A DNA stretch of 64,000 nt from Raoultibacter massiliensis (GTDB taxonomy: Bacteria > Actinomycetota > Coriobacteriia > Coriobacteriales > Eggerthellaceae). Shown here one piece after another: positions 26,092 to 35,235 of this stretch. Each line of letters begins with the position of its first letter. Within the stretch, counting starts at the first letter, position 1. The position numbers and the translations under genes were made by a program. Location of the stretch: positions 1,886,340 to 1,950,339 of the forward strand of contig NZ_LT962671.1 in NCBI RefSeq assembly GCF_900199545.1, in the 5' to 3' direction. The notes beneath the pieces are model-generated. The model was not told the DNA's origin. It was given only the letters and a program-made list of their open reading frames with translations, and searched no databases.

Positions 26092-27558
26092 CTACGAGGC
26101 GTAGCCGTCGCTTCCATAGCCGTTCCCGCCGTAATTGCGCAGGAGGTCCTCGATCGAACCGCCGCTTTGGCTTTGCTGCTGCGTGGCAGCCTGCGTGCTT
26201 TCATCGGAACCGAGCGTCACTTCCAGCGTTTCAGTCTGGCCGTTGCGGTTGATCTCGACTTCCGCCTTGTCACCGGGGTTCAGCGCACGGATCTGAAGCA
26301 TGAGCTCGTCAGCCGAAGTGATGGTCGTGCCGTTGAACTTGGTGATGATATCGCCAACTTCGATGCCGGCCTCGGCAGCGCCGCTGCCTTCGCTCACGTT
26401 GGCCACATAGGCGCCTTCGTTAACTGCAAGGCCGTAGCGCTTGGCGATCTGCTCGTTCACCGTCGAAAGGGATACGCCGAGCTGAGCATGGGTCGGGGTC
26501 TTGCCGTCGATGATCTGCTGCGCGATGTTCACCGCGTAGTTGACCGGAATCGCGAATCCGACACCCGAGTAGTTGCCCGAATACGAGGTGATCAGCGTGT
26601 TGATGCCGATAAGCTTGCCGTTTGCGTCGACGAGGGCGCCGCCCGAGTTACCGGGGTTGATGGCCGCATCGGTCTGGATGAGGTTCGCATAGATCATCGT
26701 GGAGCCGTCGGTCTGCGAGTTCATGATCTGCGAGCGGCTGGTCGCCGAAACGATGCCGGTCGCAACCGATTGCTCGAGGCCGAAGGGGCTGCCGATGGTC
26801 ATAACCCATTCGCCGATGATCAGGTCGGAAGAATCGCCGATCTCGATCGGGGTCAGGCCCGAGGCGTTCTGCGCCTTGAGGACCGCGAGGTCGGAGCTCG
26901 GATCGGTGCCGACTACCTCGGCATCGTACTGCTCGCCCTCGATGGTCACCTTGTACGCTTCGCCGCCTTCGACAACATGGTAGTTGGTGATGATGTAGCC
27001 GTCCTCCGACAAAACGACGCCGCTGCCGAGCGAGGACTGCGTAAGCGAACTCGAATCGGAATCGGCACCCATGCCGTAGCCGTACATGCCGCCAGCGGAC
27101 TGGCTGGTGTACACGTCGATGGCGACAACCGAAGGCAACGCCTTCTGGGCAACCGCCTCGGCAAGCGTCGCATCGTCGTCAGCTGCGTTGATGTTGGAGT
27201 TTCCGGTGGATCCGATAACGGTCGACGATCCCGAATCGCCCGAATCTCCGCTTCCGCTCATCGCATTGTAGATGCCGAAGCCCGACAGCGCGATGACGCA
27301 CGCGAGGGCCGCGCCCGCAAATGCGAGCAAAAACGTCTTGGGGCCGCTCGACTTCTCAGCCGGCGCTGCCGGCTGAGCCGAAGGAGCCTGGTAGGCGGGC
27401 TGCTGGTAGTAGGCCTGCTGCGAATGCTGCGCATGATGTGCAGTCGGCTGGCCAGGTTGGGTCGGCTGGCCAGGTTGGGCCGGCTGAGCCGGTGCAGAGT
27501 ACTGGCTATCGCCCTGGGGCGGCGGAACCGGAGCGCCGGTCCCATTCGTGTTGGTCAT
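26092..27558 (-). CDS. htrA: HtrA/DegP-like trypsin-type serine protease with PDZ domain
   Basis: 488 residues from ATG 27558 (AGAGGAGAG upstream). A cytoplasmic Pro/Gln-rich tail of about 90 residues, one membrane helix (FLLAFAGAALACVIALSG), then the protease domain with the triad His in ITNYHVVEGG, Asp in SSDLAVLKA and Ser in AAINPGNSGGALVD. A PDZ domain follows (GAAEAGIEVGDIITKFNG). It should degrade misfolded proteins outside the membrane. The C-terminus is rich in Gln, Ser and Gly. Confidence 0.94.
   Translation of the reverse strand: MTNTNGTGAPVPPPQGDSQYSAPAQPAQPGQPTQPGQPTAHHAQHSQQAYYQQPAYQAPSAQPAAPAEKSSGPKTFLLAFAGAALACVIALSGFGIYNAMSGSGDSGDSGSSTVIGSTGNSNINAADDDATLAEAVAQKALPSVVAIDVYTSQSAGGMYGYGMGADSDSSSLTQSSLGSGVVLSEDGYIITNYHVVEGGEAYKVTIEGEQYDAEVVGTDPSSDLAVLKAQNASGLTPIEIGDSSDLIIGEWVMTIGSPFGLEQSVATGIVSATSRSQIMNSQTDGSTMIYANLIQTDAAINPGNSGGALVDANGKLIGINTLITSYSGNYSGVGFAIPVNYAVNIAQQIIDGKTPTHAQLGVSLSTVNEQIAKRYGLAVNEGAYVANVSEGSGAAEAGIEVGDIITKFNGTTITSADELMLQIRALNPGDKAEVEINRNGQTETLEVTLGSDESTQAATQQQSQSGGSIEDLLRNYGGNGYGSDGYAS
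27443..27478 (-). repeat. 18-bp perfect tandem duplication in htrA
   Basis: Two identical 18-base units, GTCGGCTGGCCAGGTTGG on the plus strand, encode a QPGQPT-type hexapeptide in the disordered N-terminal tail. A degenerate third partial unit follows. It is likely variable in copy number. Confidence 0.75.
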
Positions 27559-27972
27559 TGCTTTCACTCTCCTCTGGTGTGGTAAATACATGCAGTGCCA
27601 TTTGTGATGACGTCACCTTACCACCGCTTTTTCCCGCTCAACCCACACGCAACCAATCCGTCATCGTCGTGTCATGGAATTACATCAGATGGAGTACATC
27701 CCCGGTATGAGGCCTTGACCTCGGAATTGTATGAGCTTATATTGCATCGCCTGATGAACGTATGCATGCGGCGGGAAAACCCCGCCGTGCGCTTTCGCCC
27801 GCCCCACGGCGCCCTTCGCGGTGATTTTCCGATGAACGGACAGGCGCTACCCGAAACAACCCGTTATCATTGGTTCGACGCTCGGTCCGCGCCCCGCGTA
27901 AGAGCGCGGCCCGAAGCCATGCGACGATCGGATCCGATCGCCCTGACTGCAGACGCCGATAAGGGGATTTGA
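27559..27972. other. Divergent intergenic region between htrA and the dehydrogenase operon
   Basis: 414 bases without a supported gene. GTGATGACGTCAC (27604-27616), with the palindrome TGACGTCA, lies about 50 bases upstream of htrA and may be an operator. A GCGGG/CCCGC hairpin is near 27770-27785. Short frames here lack ribosome-binding sites. Confidence 0.4.
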
Positions 27973-28494
27973 GTGATCATGGCAACACAGACGCAACCGA
28001 CGACGGCCGAACGGATGAAAAAGCTCTACGTGCGCGTGCTTCTTCGCATGCTGCCCTTCCTTGTGAACAACATGCGCTACGTGTCGCGAAAGGTTCAGGC
28101 CGAAATCGATTACCTCGACGCGGGGTACACGTTCATGCTCGACGTGATGGGCGCCGACCTTTGCTGCATCTGCCGCAAAACCGAGAAGGGAACGTTTCGG
28201 CGCGTGCCGAAACAGGAAGTCGCAACCGATGTCGAACCGGGAAGCGGCCTTCCGAGCTCGCGCAACGATGCCGTCACCGTCGACTACGTAATCGCATTCC
28301 GCTCGCTCGACTACGCCTTCCAGTGCTTCTCGGGCGGCGAATCGCTTCAAGACGCGCTCGCCGAACGGGCGTTCACCACACGCGGGCCCAACAACACCGG
28401 CGTCTCGCTTACCTATATGTTCACGGCGCTCCTCCGCTCGTTCTTCTTCTGGCGCCGCGCCTATCGAAACCAATCCGTTGCAAGCACCCACTAG
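27973..28494 (+). CDS. Unknown protein, possibly SCP2-like lipid-binding, in dehydrogenase operon
   Basis: 173 residues. GTG start with AAGGGG six bases upstream; ATG 27979 is the alternative. The protein is helical at the N-terminus (RMLPFLVNNMRYVSRKVQAEID), and the C-terminal half (VDYVIAFRSLDYAFQCFSGG...LAERAFTTRGPN) resembles the strand-helix layout of sterol-carrier-protein-2 folds. That comparison is a weak inference. It has a dicysteine GADLCCICRK. The alcohol dehydrogenase gene starts nine bases later, so it belongs to the same operon and may present a hydrophobic substrate. Confidence 0.65.
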   Translation: MIMATQTQPTTAERMKKLYVRVLLRMLPFLVNNMRYVSRKVQAEIDYLDAGYTFMLDVMGADLCCICRKTEKGTFRRVPKQEVATDVEPGSGLPSSRNDAVTVDYVIAFRSLDYAFQCFSGGESLQDALAERAFTTRGPNNTGVSLTYMFTALLRSFFFWRRAYRNQSVASTH

Positions 28495-28503
28495 GAGGTA
28501 ACC

Positions 28504-29679
28504 GTGAAAGGGTTCGAGTATTCCTGTCCCACTAAAATCGTCTGCGGCAAAGGATCGCTGGCGAAGATCGCCGATGAGCTGCATGGCCAGGGAATCGCCA
28601 AACCGCTCGTCATGACCGATCAAGGTCTCGTGAAGCTCGGAGTTGCCGACAACCTGTTCAAAGAGCTTTCGTCTGCGGGCGTTCCCTACGAGGTGTACGA
28701 CAGCGTACCGCCCGATTCGTCGATGAACGTGGTAAACGAAGTCGCCGCACTCTATACCGAAAAGGGCTGCGACGGATTCATCGCGCTCGGCGGCGGCTCG
28801 GTCATCGACACCGCCAAAGGCGCAGCGGCTTCGCTTTCCGCACAGGGCGTCGACTTCTCAACGCTGCAGGGTTCTGAGATTCTCCAAAACGACCTGCCTC
28901 CCTTCATCGCTATCCCGACCACTGCGGGCACCGGCAGCGAAGTCACCCTCGTGGCCGTTGTCGCCGACACCGAAAAGCACGTCAAGCTCTCGTTCACATC
29001 GTACAAGCTGGTTCCCCACGTTGCCATACTCGACCCCGTGCTCACAAGCTCGCTTCCGCCGAAGCTTACCGCCACAACTGGAATGGACGCGCTCACACAT
29101 GCGATCGAGGCCTATACCTCCATCCAGAAGAATCCCGTGAGCGACGCATTCGCGCGTTGTGCAATCGCGCTTATCGCCGATAACCTGTACACGGCTTGCG
29201 CCGACGGAAAAAACGCCGACGCCCGCACGTCGCTCGCACTTGGCAGCCTCATGGCGGGAGCCTCGTTCTCGAACGCCATGGTGGGCATCGTGCATGCCAT
29301 CGGACACTCGCTCGGCGGACTCGCGCACATTCCCCACGGCCAGGCGATGATGTTGCTTCTGCCCCATTGCGTCGATTACAACATCTCGCAGGGATTTCAT
29401 GCCGGAATGTACGGCGAACTGCTCCGCGACCTCGATGAGGCGTGCTACATCGCCTCGGAACCCGACAACCGCGACATGGTGTTCGCCCGCAAGCTCCATG
29501 AGATGAACGAACGGTTCCACACCGAATACGGCGTGCCCATCAAACTGCGCGACCTCGGCGTCGAGCCCGAACAGTTCGAAGCGATCGCCAAACAGGCGCG
29601 CTACGACGGTGCGGCCCTGTATAACGACAGCGAGATCACGATCGACGTGGCTATGGGCATTCTCAACGCCGCGTACTAG
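28504..29679 (+). CDS. Iron-containing (group III) alcohol dehydrogenase
   Basis: 391 residues. The NAD-binding part has LGGGSVIDTAKG and IPTTAGTGSEVT; the metal site is formed by GMDALTHAIEAY (Asp, His) and GIVHAIGHSLGGLAHIPHG (His residues). It interconverts an alcohol and an aldehyde. GTG start with AGGAGG seven bases upstream. It is followed nine bases later by an aldehyde dehydrogenase, so the pair can take an alcohol through the aldehyde to the acid, or the reverse. Confidence 0.93.
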   Translation: MKGFEYSCPTKIVCGKGSLAKIADELHGQGIAKPLVMTDQGLVKLGVADNLFKELSSAGVPYEVYDSVPPDSSMNVVNEVAALYTEKGCDGFIALGGGSVIDTAKGAAASLSAQGVDFSTLQGSEILQNDLPPFIAIPTTAGTGSEVTLVAVVADTEKHVKLSFTSYKLVPHVAILDPVLTSSLPPKLTATTGMDALTHAIEAYTSIQKNPVSDAFARCAIALIADNLYTACADGKNADARTSLALGSLMAGASFSNAMVGIVHAIGHSLGGLAHIPHGQAMMLLLPHCVDYNISQGFHAGMYGELLRDLDEACYIASEPDNRDMVFARKLHEMNERFHTEYGVPIKLRDLGVEPEQFEAIAKQARYDGAALYNDSEITIDVAMGILNAAY

Positions 29680-29688
29680 GAGGAGACG

Positions 29689-31098
29689 ATGGGACAGCAA
29701 CCGCAATTCGAAAGCGTCGCGGACGTTGAGGCGCAGGCACGGAAAATGCGCGATTTCTTCACCGCGGGCAAGACGTTGCCCGTCGAACACCGGCGTCAAG
29801 CACTCACGCAGCTCAAAGCGTACCTCAAAGCAAACGAGGAACGAATACTCGATGCGCTGCAAGACGATCTGGGCAAAGCCCACTTCGAGGGCTACGCGAC
29901 CGAACTCGGGTTGGTCTACGACGAGATCAACATATGCCTCAAGCACCTCAACAGCTGGTCGAAGCCCCGTCGCGTCGCAACGCCCATCGTGCATTTCCAT
30001 TCGACGTCGAAAGTATATCCGAGCCCCTTGGGCGTCGTGCTCGTGCTCTCGCCCTGGAACTACCCTGTTCAGCTTGCGCTCGTGCCGATGGTCGATGCCA
30101 TCGCTGCCGGCAACTGCGTGGCGCTCAAACCGTCACGCACGTCGAAGGCAACGAGCCAGCTTCTGATTGAGATACTCGCCTCCGTGTTCCCTCCTGAATT
30201 CGTATGCGGCTTTCCCGGATCGGGCAGCATGAACGATTGGCTGCTCGAAGCGCGCTGGGATCAGATCTTCTTCACCGGCAGCCCGAACGTCGGCCACACC
30301 ATCATGGAGGCGGCCGCCAAGCATCTTACGCCCGTCGTGCTCGAGCTCGGCGGCAAAAGCCCTTGCATCGTCGACAAAACCGCCAACATCAAGCGAGCAG
30401 CGCAGCGTATCGCATGGGGCAAGGGCATCAACACCGGCCAGACCTGCGTAGCGCCCGACTACTTCCTCGTGCACGAAGATGTCGTCGACGAGCTCGTGGC
30501 AAAGCTCGACGCATGCTTCCATCAGTATTACAGCGAAAACATTCTCGCCTGCGATGAATGGCCGCGCATGATAAACCGCCATCACTTCGATCGCGTCATG
30601 AGCCTCATCGAGAACCGCAACCCGAACGCAACCGTCGCGTTTGGCGGGCACGGCGATGCGGAAACGCTCAAGATCGAACCCACGTGCCTGCGGGGCGTAA
30701 CGCTCGACGATCCGGTCATGGGCGAAGAGATATTCGGACCCGTGCTGCCCGTGCTTACCTACAAAACGCTCGACGAGGCGTTCGGCATTATCCGCACGTT
30801 CGAGAAGCCGCTTGCCACCTACGTGTTCTCCGACGACAAAGACATCCAGCAACGCGTGATCCGCGAACTGCCCTTCGGCGGCGCGACCGTCAACGATGTG
30901 GTCATTCATCTCGCCAACAACCACATGGGCTTCGGCGGGGTCGGCAACTCGGGCATGGGCGCCTACCACGGCAAAGTCGGATTCGATTGTTTCACGCATT
31001 ACAAATCAACGCTCAAGAAGGGCACCTGGCTCGAGCTCCCCGTGCGCGTTCCCCCGTTCGGAGACAAGATCAAGCTTTTGCGCATGCTCATGAGGTAG
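29689..31098 (+). CDS. Aldehyde dehydrogenase (ALDH3/fatty-aldehyde type)
   Basis: 469 residues. VLSPWNYPVQLALVP, ITFFTGS-like FFTGSPNVGHTIMEAAAKHL, the general base in VLELGGKSP and the nucleophile Cys in NTGQTCVAPDY are all present. The short length without an N-terminal extension and a C-terminus ending in a basic/hydrophobic KIKLLRMLMR fit the class 3 fatty-aldehyde group. It oxidises the aldehyde produced by the preceding dehydrogenase. AGGAGGAG precedes the ATG. Bases 31099-31280 hold no gene. Confidence 0.93.
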   Translation: MGQQPQFESVADVEAQARKMRDFFTAGKTLPVEHRRQALTQLKAYLKANEERILDALQDDLGKAHFEGYATELGLVYDEINICLKHLNSWSKPRRVATPIVHFHSTSKVYPSPLGVVLVLSPWNYPVQLALVPMVDAIAAGNCVALKPSRTSKATSQLLIEILASVFPPEFVCGFPGSGSMNDWLLEARWDQIFFTGSPNVGHTIMEAAAKHLTPVVLELGGKSPCIVDKTANIKRAAQRIAWGKGINTGQTCVAPDYFLVHEDVVDELVAKLDACFHQYYSENILACDEWPRMINRHHFDRVMSLIENRNPNATVAFGGHGDAETLKIEPTCLRGVTLDDPVMGEEIFGPVLPVLTYKTLDEAFGIIRTFEKPLATYVFSDDKDIQQRVIRELPFGGATVNDVVIHLANNHMGFGGVGNSGMGAYHGKVGFDCFTHYKSTLKKGTWLELPVRVPPFGDKIKLLRMLMR

Positions 31099-31280
31099 GG
31101 AGATGCGTGCTTCCGCTTAATCGCCTACATCGCAATCTGCATCGGAGTCGTGCTCGTCCAAGTCAGGCAAACCCGTCGAGGCTAATGCGACAGCGCTATG
31201 CTGGGGTTGAGGTTAAGCGCACCGAATCCGACCTGTCGGCAAAAGCAGTTTCGCGCAGAAGGCCAGCGCGGGAAAACCTA

Positions 31281-31601
31281 TCAATCCTCGAAAACATCGA
31301 ATCCGAATTCGTCGACATCCTGCGTTTCATGGACAACGCGCCAAACCGTCAGCGTCTCGGCTGAGTAGGTGTAGTAGATCCAGTGCCTCTTGGCGAGCAC
31401 CTTGCGATAGCCGCCCTGCTCAAGCGCATCATCGAATACAGGCTTGCCCGATTCCGGGAACATCGCAACCCTCTCGATTGCAGAAAAGATGGCATCGGCG
31501 GTTGCGCGAGCGGCAGATGGAGATCCAAGCACCACCGCCTGATACGTTATCGTTCCGTCGATATCGATTTCCGCACGAAGGCGATACTCGATCTCACGCA
31601 T
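31281..31601 (-). CDS. RelE/ParE-family toxin
   Basis: 106 residues: YRLRAEIDIDGTITYQAVV, a central helix (SAARATADAIFSAIERVAMFPESGKPV) and RKVLAKRHWIYYTYSAETLTVWRVVHETQDVD, the fold order of the RelE/ParE superfamily. Whether it cuts mRNA or inhibits gyrase cannot be told. Its start overlaps the antitoxin stop by eight bases (ATGCGTGA), as in coupled toxin-antitoxin pairs. Confidence 0.85.
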   Translation of the reverse strand: MREIEYRLRAEIDIDGTITYQAVVLGSPSAARATADAIFSAIERVAMFPESGKPVFDDALEQGGYRKVLAKRHWIYYTYSAETLTVWRVVHETQDVDEFGFDVFED

Positions 31602-31896
31602 CGCGCCGCTCGGCCGCCTCGATCAGCGTAGCGATACGCAACTTCATTTGATCATGGGCAATGGTTTGGGATACGTACTTCGCCTCGATTTCCGCTTCCC
31701 GCAGCTTCCGAACGGCCCGTTCGTGCTGCAAGCGATCTTCGTATGCGGAACTGTCGATGACGACCAGCGACGCAACGCCGTTTTTCGTCATAACAATAGG
31801 CTCGCGGGTTTCTTTCGCTTCGGCTTCGACCTCATTGAGCTTGGTCCGAAGATCGCTTATCGGACGAATGCTTGGCAAGGCGAACGGCAACGGCAT
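31594..31896 (-). CDS. Phd/YefM-family antitoxin
   Basis: 100 residues. ATG 31896 has AAGGGAG six bases upstream. The N-terminal PSIRPISDLRTKLNEVEAEA, REPIVMTKNGVASLVVIDSSAYE and a basic helical tail are typical Phd/YefM DNA-binding and toxin-wrapping regions. TATAAA at 31926-31921 on the minus strand is a likely -10. Pairs with the RelE-like toxin directly downstream. Confidence 0.87.
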   Translation of the reverse strand: MPLPFALPSIRPISDLRTKLNEVEAEAKETREPIVMTKNGVASLVVIDSSAYEDRLQHERAVRKLREAEIEAKYVSQTIAHDQMKLRIATLIEAAERRDA

Positions 31897-31945
31897 AACA
31901 GCTCCCTTCGGTGTCACTTATTTATACACTAATTTGTAATAGGCA

Positions 31946-31986
31946 GCAAGGGCCGATCTCGCCTAACTCGCAAGATCGGCCCTTGC
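31946..31986. terminator. Large hairpin after the MerR gene
   Basis: Perfect 14-bp stem (31946-31959 with 31973-31986), 13-nt loop, directly beyond the MerR stop on the minus strand. It lacks a T run and lies just upstream of the antitoxin promoter, so it may insulate the two units. Confidence 0.6.
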
Positions 31987-31996
31987 GCGAAGATGC

Positions 31997-32806
31997 CTAT
32001 TTCTTCTCGATCGGAACCTGCACCTCGGTCAGCCAGTCGGCTTCCTCGCTCTGGTTCCAGATGCCGTCGATGTAGCTTTCGCGCGGGCTCTCGACGATTC
32101 GATACCCGTTCTTCTCCACCCAATCGAGCACGAACGCATACGCCTGCGGAAGATCGGCGTACGGTCCCTTGTGCATGATCGAAGCAACGCTCACCGGGTT
32201 CGTTTCGTGAAAGTAGATCCCATCCACCTCGGTGCCGTATGACGTGACGGCCTCGTTGTATTGGATGCTGATATCCTTTTCCTTGTATTCGCCATCGAGA
32301 TACGTAATGAAGCAGTACTCGGGATCGGCGCATTTCAAATCGGGGTTCGCCGATCTGACGGCACGGCCGATAGCCGGAATGACCTCGAAGTACGCCGTGT
32401 AGTCGGGAACGGTCAGTTCCTTCGTGTACACGATGCAGCTGGGAATATCTTTGATCGTTACCTGGTAGTCCATGAAAAACTCCTTGTCTTCGTTGTCCAA
32501 GATGAATGCAATGCGTGCGAGCCGTTCTTCGCGTTCGCGGAGCTCCCGGGCAACCTCGGCTTGTCTCCGCTCAAGGATACCGCGGATGCCGGCACCGTCG
32601 AACACGGCCGCAACCTCGTCAACCGAAAGACCTGCTTGACGTAGAGACTGGATGCGGTGCAGCTCGACAAGCTGCCGCGTCGTGTAGAGGCGATAGCCCG
32701 TCGACCGATCGACGGCCTCCGGGCGCAAAAGACCGATCCTGTCGTAGTAATGCAGCGTCTTCACCGTCGTCTTGCCCATCTTCGAGAAACTCCCTATGTA
32801 GAGCAT
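31997..32806 (-). CDS. MerR-family regulator with GyrI-like effector domain
   Basis: 269 residues from ATG 32806, which has the strong AAGGAGGTGA upstream. The MerR domain is at about 1-75: FSKMGKTTVKTLHYYDRIGLLRPEAVDRSTGYRLY. A coiled coil follows (ILERRQAEVARELREREERL), then a GyrI/BmrR-type ligand-binding domain (residues 110-265; IPSCIVYTKELTVPDY, SIMHKGPYADLPQAYAFVLDWVEKNGYRI). It probably binds a lipophilic compound. The promoter at 32829-32859 carries its own binding dyad, so it is autoregulated; the divergent molybdoenzyme may be a second target. Confidence 0.92.
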   Translation of the reverse strand: MLYIGSFSKMGKTTVKTLHYYDRIGLLRPEAVDRSTGYRLYTTRQLVELHRIQSLRQAGLSVDEVAAVFDGAGIRGILERRQAEVARELREREERLARIAFILDNEDKEFFMDYQVTIKDIPSCIVYTKELTVPDYTAYFEVIPAIGRAVRSANPDLKCADPEYCFITYLDGEYKEKDISIQYNEAVTSYGTEVDGIYFHETNPVSVASIMHKGPYADLPQAYAFVLDWVEKNGYRIVESPRESYIDGIWNQSEEADWLTEVQVPIEKK

Positions 32807-32828
32807 GTCCTCACCTCCTTCGCATTGC

Positions 32829-32859
32829 ATTCAACCGTCTCCCCCAAGAGGAGGGTCAA
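32829..32859 (-). promoter_or_regulatory. MerR-type promoter with 19-bp spacer
   Basis: Minus strand: -35 TTGACC (32859-32854), -10 TTGAAT (32834-32829), spacer 19 bases. The spacer contains the dyad CTCC-N7-GGAG (32839-32853). This is the classic arrangement of BmrR/TipA-like operators and lies 23 bases upstream of the MerR start. Confidence 0.75.
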
Positions 32860-33019
32860 GAAGTTTTTTGCATTTTCGCACAGTTTTCCACCGGCTACGG
32901 GCGCAATCGCAAGAAGGCTTCGGTGGATCAGAGGCGCAGAAACGCCCCAAAGCCCTATCCGAAACACCCCGAAAGAGGTACCATACCCGAAAGACGAGCG
33001 GCACGGGAAGAAGGTTCTC

Positions 33020-35176
33020 ATGACTGATATCGACCCCGGGGGATTCAGGCACAGCACGTGCGTATTCTGCGACGGGGGATGCGCCGTCGCCATTCGAAAC
33101 GACGAAGGCATCGCCGTTTCCCCGCTCGACCCAAACCTGCCCGCCATCTGCTCGAAAGCGCACCTGTGGCGCGACTACCGCAACCACCCCGACCGCATCA
33201 CGAAACCGCGAAAGAACGTAGGATCGCGAACGAACCCCGTTTGGCGGGAGATCGAATGGGGCCAGGCCCTTGACGAAATAGCCGAGCGCCTTGCTGCAAT
33301 CATCGAGAAATACGGCGCCGAAGCGTTTGCCGTATCCGAAATGCCCCTCAACATCGGGTTCGGCGGCATCACGAGACGATTCATGAACCACCTCGGAAGC
33401 CCGAACTACATCGCACCGGTCCTCCTCTGCATGGGCAACACCGCTCAGGTGCACCGTGCGACGTACGGCTGGTACACCGCCGCCGATTGGGAGCACGCCG
33501 ACCTTATCGTCTACTTCGGACAGAATCGCGGGCCGGAGCTTTGGCCCGCCGAATTCCTCAAACTGAAAGCGGCGCTGGCACGGGGAGCGAAGCTCATCGA
33601 GGTCGACCCCCGCATCACCGATACCGCGCTGCTTGCCGATCATCACCTCCGCATCAATTACGGAACCGACGGGGCATTGCTGCTCGCCTGGATCAACGTC
33701 ATCATCGAAGAAGGCCTGTACGACCGCGAATTCGTCGAGAATCGCACCATCGGATTCGAAGAGCTTGCCGAACGCGCCCGCGCCTATTCGCCCGAAACCG
33801 CGGCATCCCTCTGCGGAATCGACGCCGAAACGATTCGGACGACCGCCCGGCTTTACGCGAACGCCAACGCCGCCATCATCCCATGGGGCGTGGTCGGCGA
33901 CATGCAGAAAAACTCCACCTCCGTTCTGCGCTGCCAGTGCATCCTGCGGGCTTTGTGCGGATTCGTGAACAAATCGGAGCATGTGGTCGGCCCCAGCACC
34001 GGCCCCGTTTCCAATACCCAGCTCGCCGATTACGAAGCCCTTTCCCAGGAACAGCGCGACAAGCAGATCGGCTCCGAGGCCTACCCGCTCCTCAGCTTCA
34101 AGGGAATGGATCTCTACGAGAAGCCCTGCCGCTCGGCGGGTCTGGATCACGTGCCCGACATCATGGGCTGCAGTTGCACCGCCCATCCCGCAAGCCTTTT
34201 CGAAGCCATGCGAACGGCGCGGCCCTACCCGATCAAGGCGTTTTTCGCCGTCGGCAACAACACGGTTATGAGCTACGCGAACCAGCAGGGAATCATCGAG
34301 GCGCTACTCGCCCAGGAGCTGGTCGTCGTATACGATCACTGGATGACGCCGACCGCGCAGCTTGCGGATTACGTTCTTCCGGGCGATGCGTGGATGGAGC
34401 GCGATATCATGGGACCCACCTTCGACGTCGCTCCCGTCGCCACGTTCTGCCAAGCCTTTTGCGAGCCTGCAGGAGAATGCCGGGATTGGTATTTCGTCAT
34501 CAAGGAGCTCGCCGATCGAATGGGTTTGGACGAGGCGTTTCCCTGGCGCGATTGCTACGAGCTGTACGATTTTCGGCTGGCGCCGATCGGGAAAACGTGG
34601 GCAGAGGCGAGCGAGCGGCCAGCAGAACCCTGCCGCCCGATCGCCGCTGGCGCGTTTCTCACCCCGTCGGGCAAGGTCGAGCTGAAAAGCTCGGTGCTCG
34701 AAGCGCTCGGCTGCGACCCCCTCCCGTCCTACGAAGACCCGAGCGAACCCGACGCAGACGAAACGGAGTATCCGCTGACCGTGTTCGCCGGAGTGCGCGA
34801 GAAATGTTCGTACAACACCAACCACCACCAGATACCGGCCCTCAGAATGAGGGAGCCCGAACCCGAAGCGTACCTCAATCCTGCAGACGCCGAGCGCTTC
34901 GGAATAGACGAAGGCGACTGGACGACGGTAACGACAGCGCATGGATCGGTTCGGCTGCTAGCCGTAATCGACGAACGGCAACCCAAAGGCACGCTGAGGG
35001 TTCCCCATGGCTGGTGGAAGCCCGAAACGCCGCAGGGACTCGGCAAGGGATTGAGCGGCGCATGCCTTTACAACGACGGCATGCTGTTTTCCGACGAGCC
35101 ATGGAACCTCGACCCCGCACAGGGGCTTCCGAATCTCCGCGGAGGGATTCGGGCGAAAATCGAACGGGTGCGCTAG
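33020..35176 (+). CDS. Cytoplasmic molybdopterin-dependent oxidoreductase (DMSO reductase family)
   Basis: 718 residues from ATG 33020 (GAAGAAGG upstream). There is no signal peptide. The [4Fe-4S] motif STCVFCDGGC...AICSKA is at residues 12-45. Cofactor-binding landmarks follow: VYFGQNRGPELWP, EVDPRITDTALLADHHLRIN, GTDGALLLAWI, and a C-terminal domain with TPSGKVELKSS and RVPHGWW. The organism's many such enzymes reduce organic electron acceptors. No ferredoxin or membrane partner is adjacent, so soluble electron donors are likely. It is divergent from a MerR regulator. Confidence 0.9.
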   Translation: MTDIDPGGFRHSTCVFCDGGCAVAIRNDEGIAVSPLDPNLPAICSKAHLWRDYRNHPDRITKPRKNVGSRTNPVWREIEWGQALDEIAERLAAIIEKYGAEAFAVSEMPLNIGFGGITRRFMNHLGSPNYIAPVLLCMGNTAQVHRATYGWYTAADWEHADLIVYFGQNRGPELWPAEFLKLKAALARGAKLIEVDPRITDTALLADHHLRINYGTDGALLLAWINVIIEEGLYDREFVENRTIGFEELAERARAYSPETAASLCGIDAETIRTTARLYANANAAIIPWGVVGDMQKNSTSVLRCQCILRALCGFVNKSEHVVGPSTGPVSNTQLADYEALSQEQRDKQIGSEAYPLLSFKGMDLYEKPCRSAGLDHVPDIMGCSCTAHPASLFEAMRTARPYPIKAFFAVGNNTVMSYANQQGIIEALLAQELVVVYDHWMTPTAQLADYVLPGDAWMERDIMGPTFDVAPVATFCQAFCEPAGECRDWYFVIKELADRMGLDEAFPWRDCYELYDFRLAPIGKTWAEASERPAEPCRPIAAGAFLTPSGKVELKSSVLEALGCDPLPSYEDPSEPDADETEYPLTVFAGVREKCSYNTNHHQIPALRMREPEPEAYLNPADAERFGIDEGDWTTVTTAHGSVRLLAVIDERQPKGTLRVPHGWWKPETPQGLGKGLSGACLYNDGMLFSDEPWNLDPAQGLPNLRGGIRAKIERVR

Positions 35177-35235
35177 CCAACGGGGCTGGGAACTTCATCC
35201 TTTCGAATGCGGAGGCCCGAGATTGCCACCCGGGT

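Noticed and set aside
25849..27585. A 578-codon plus-strand frame antisense to htrA
   Set aside because: The minus strand carries a complete protease triad and PDZ domain; the opposite frame has no recognisable domain or ribosome-binding site.
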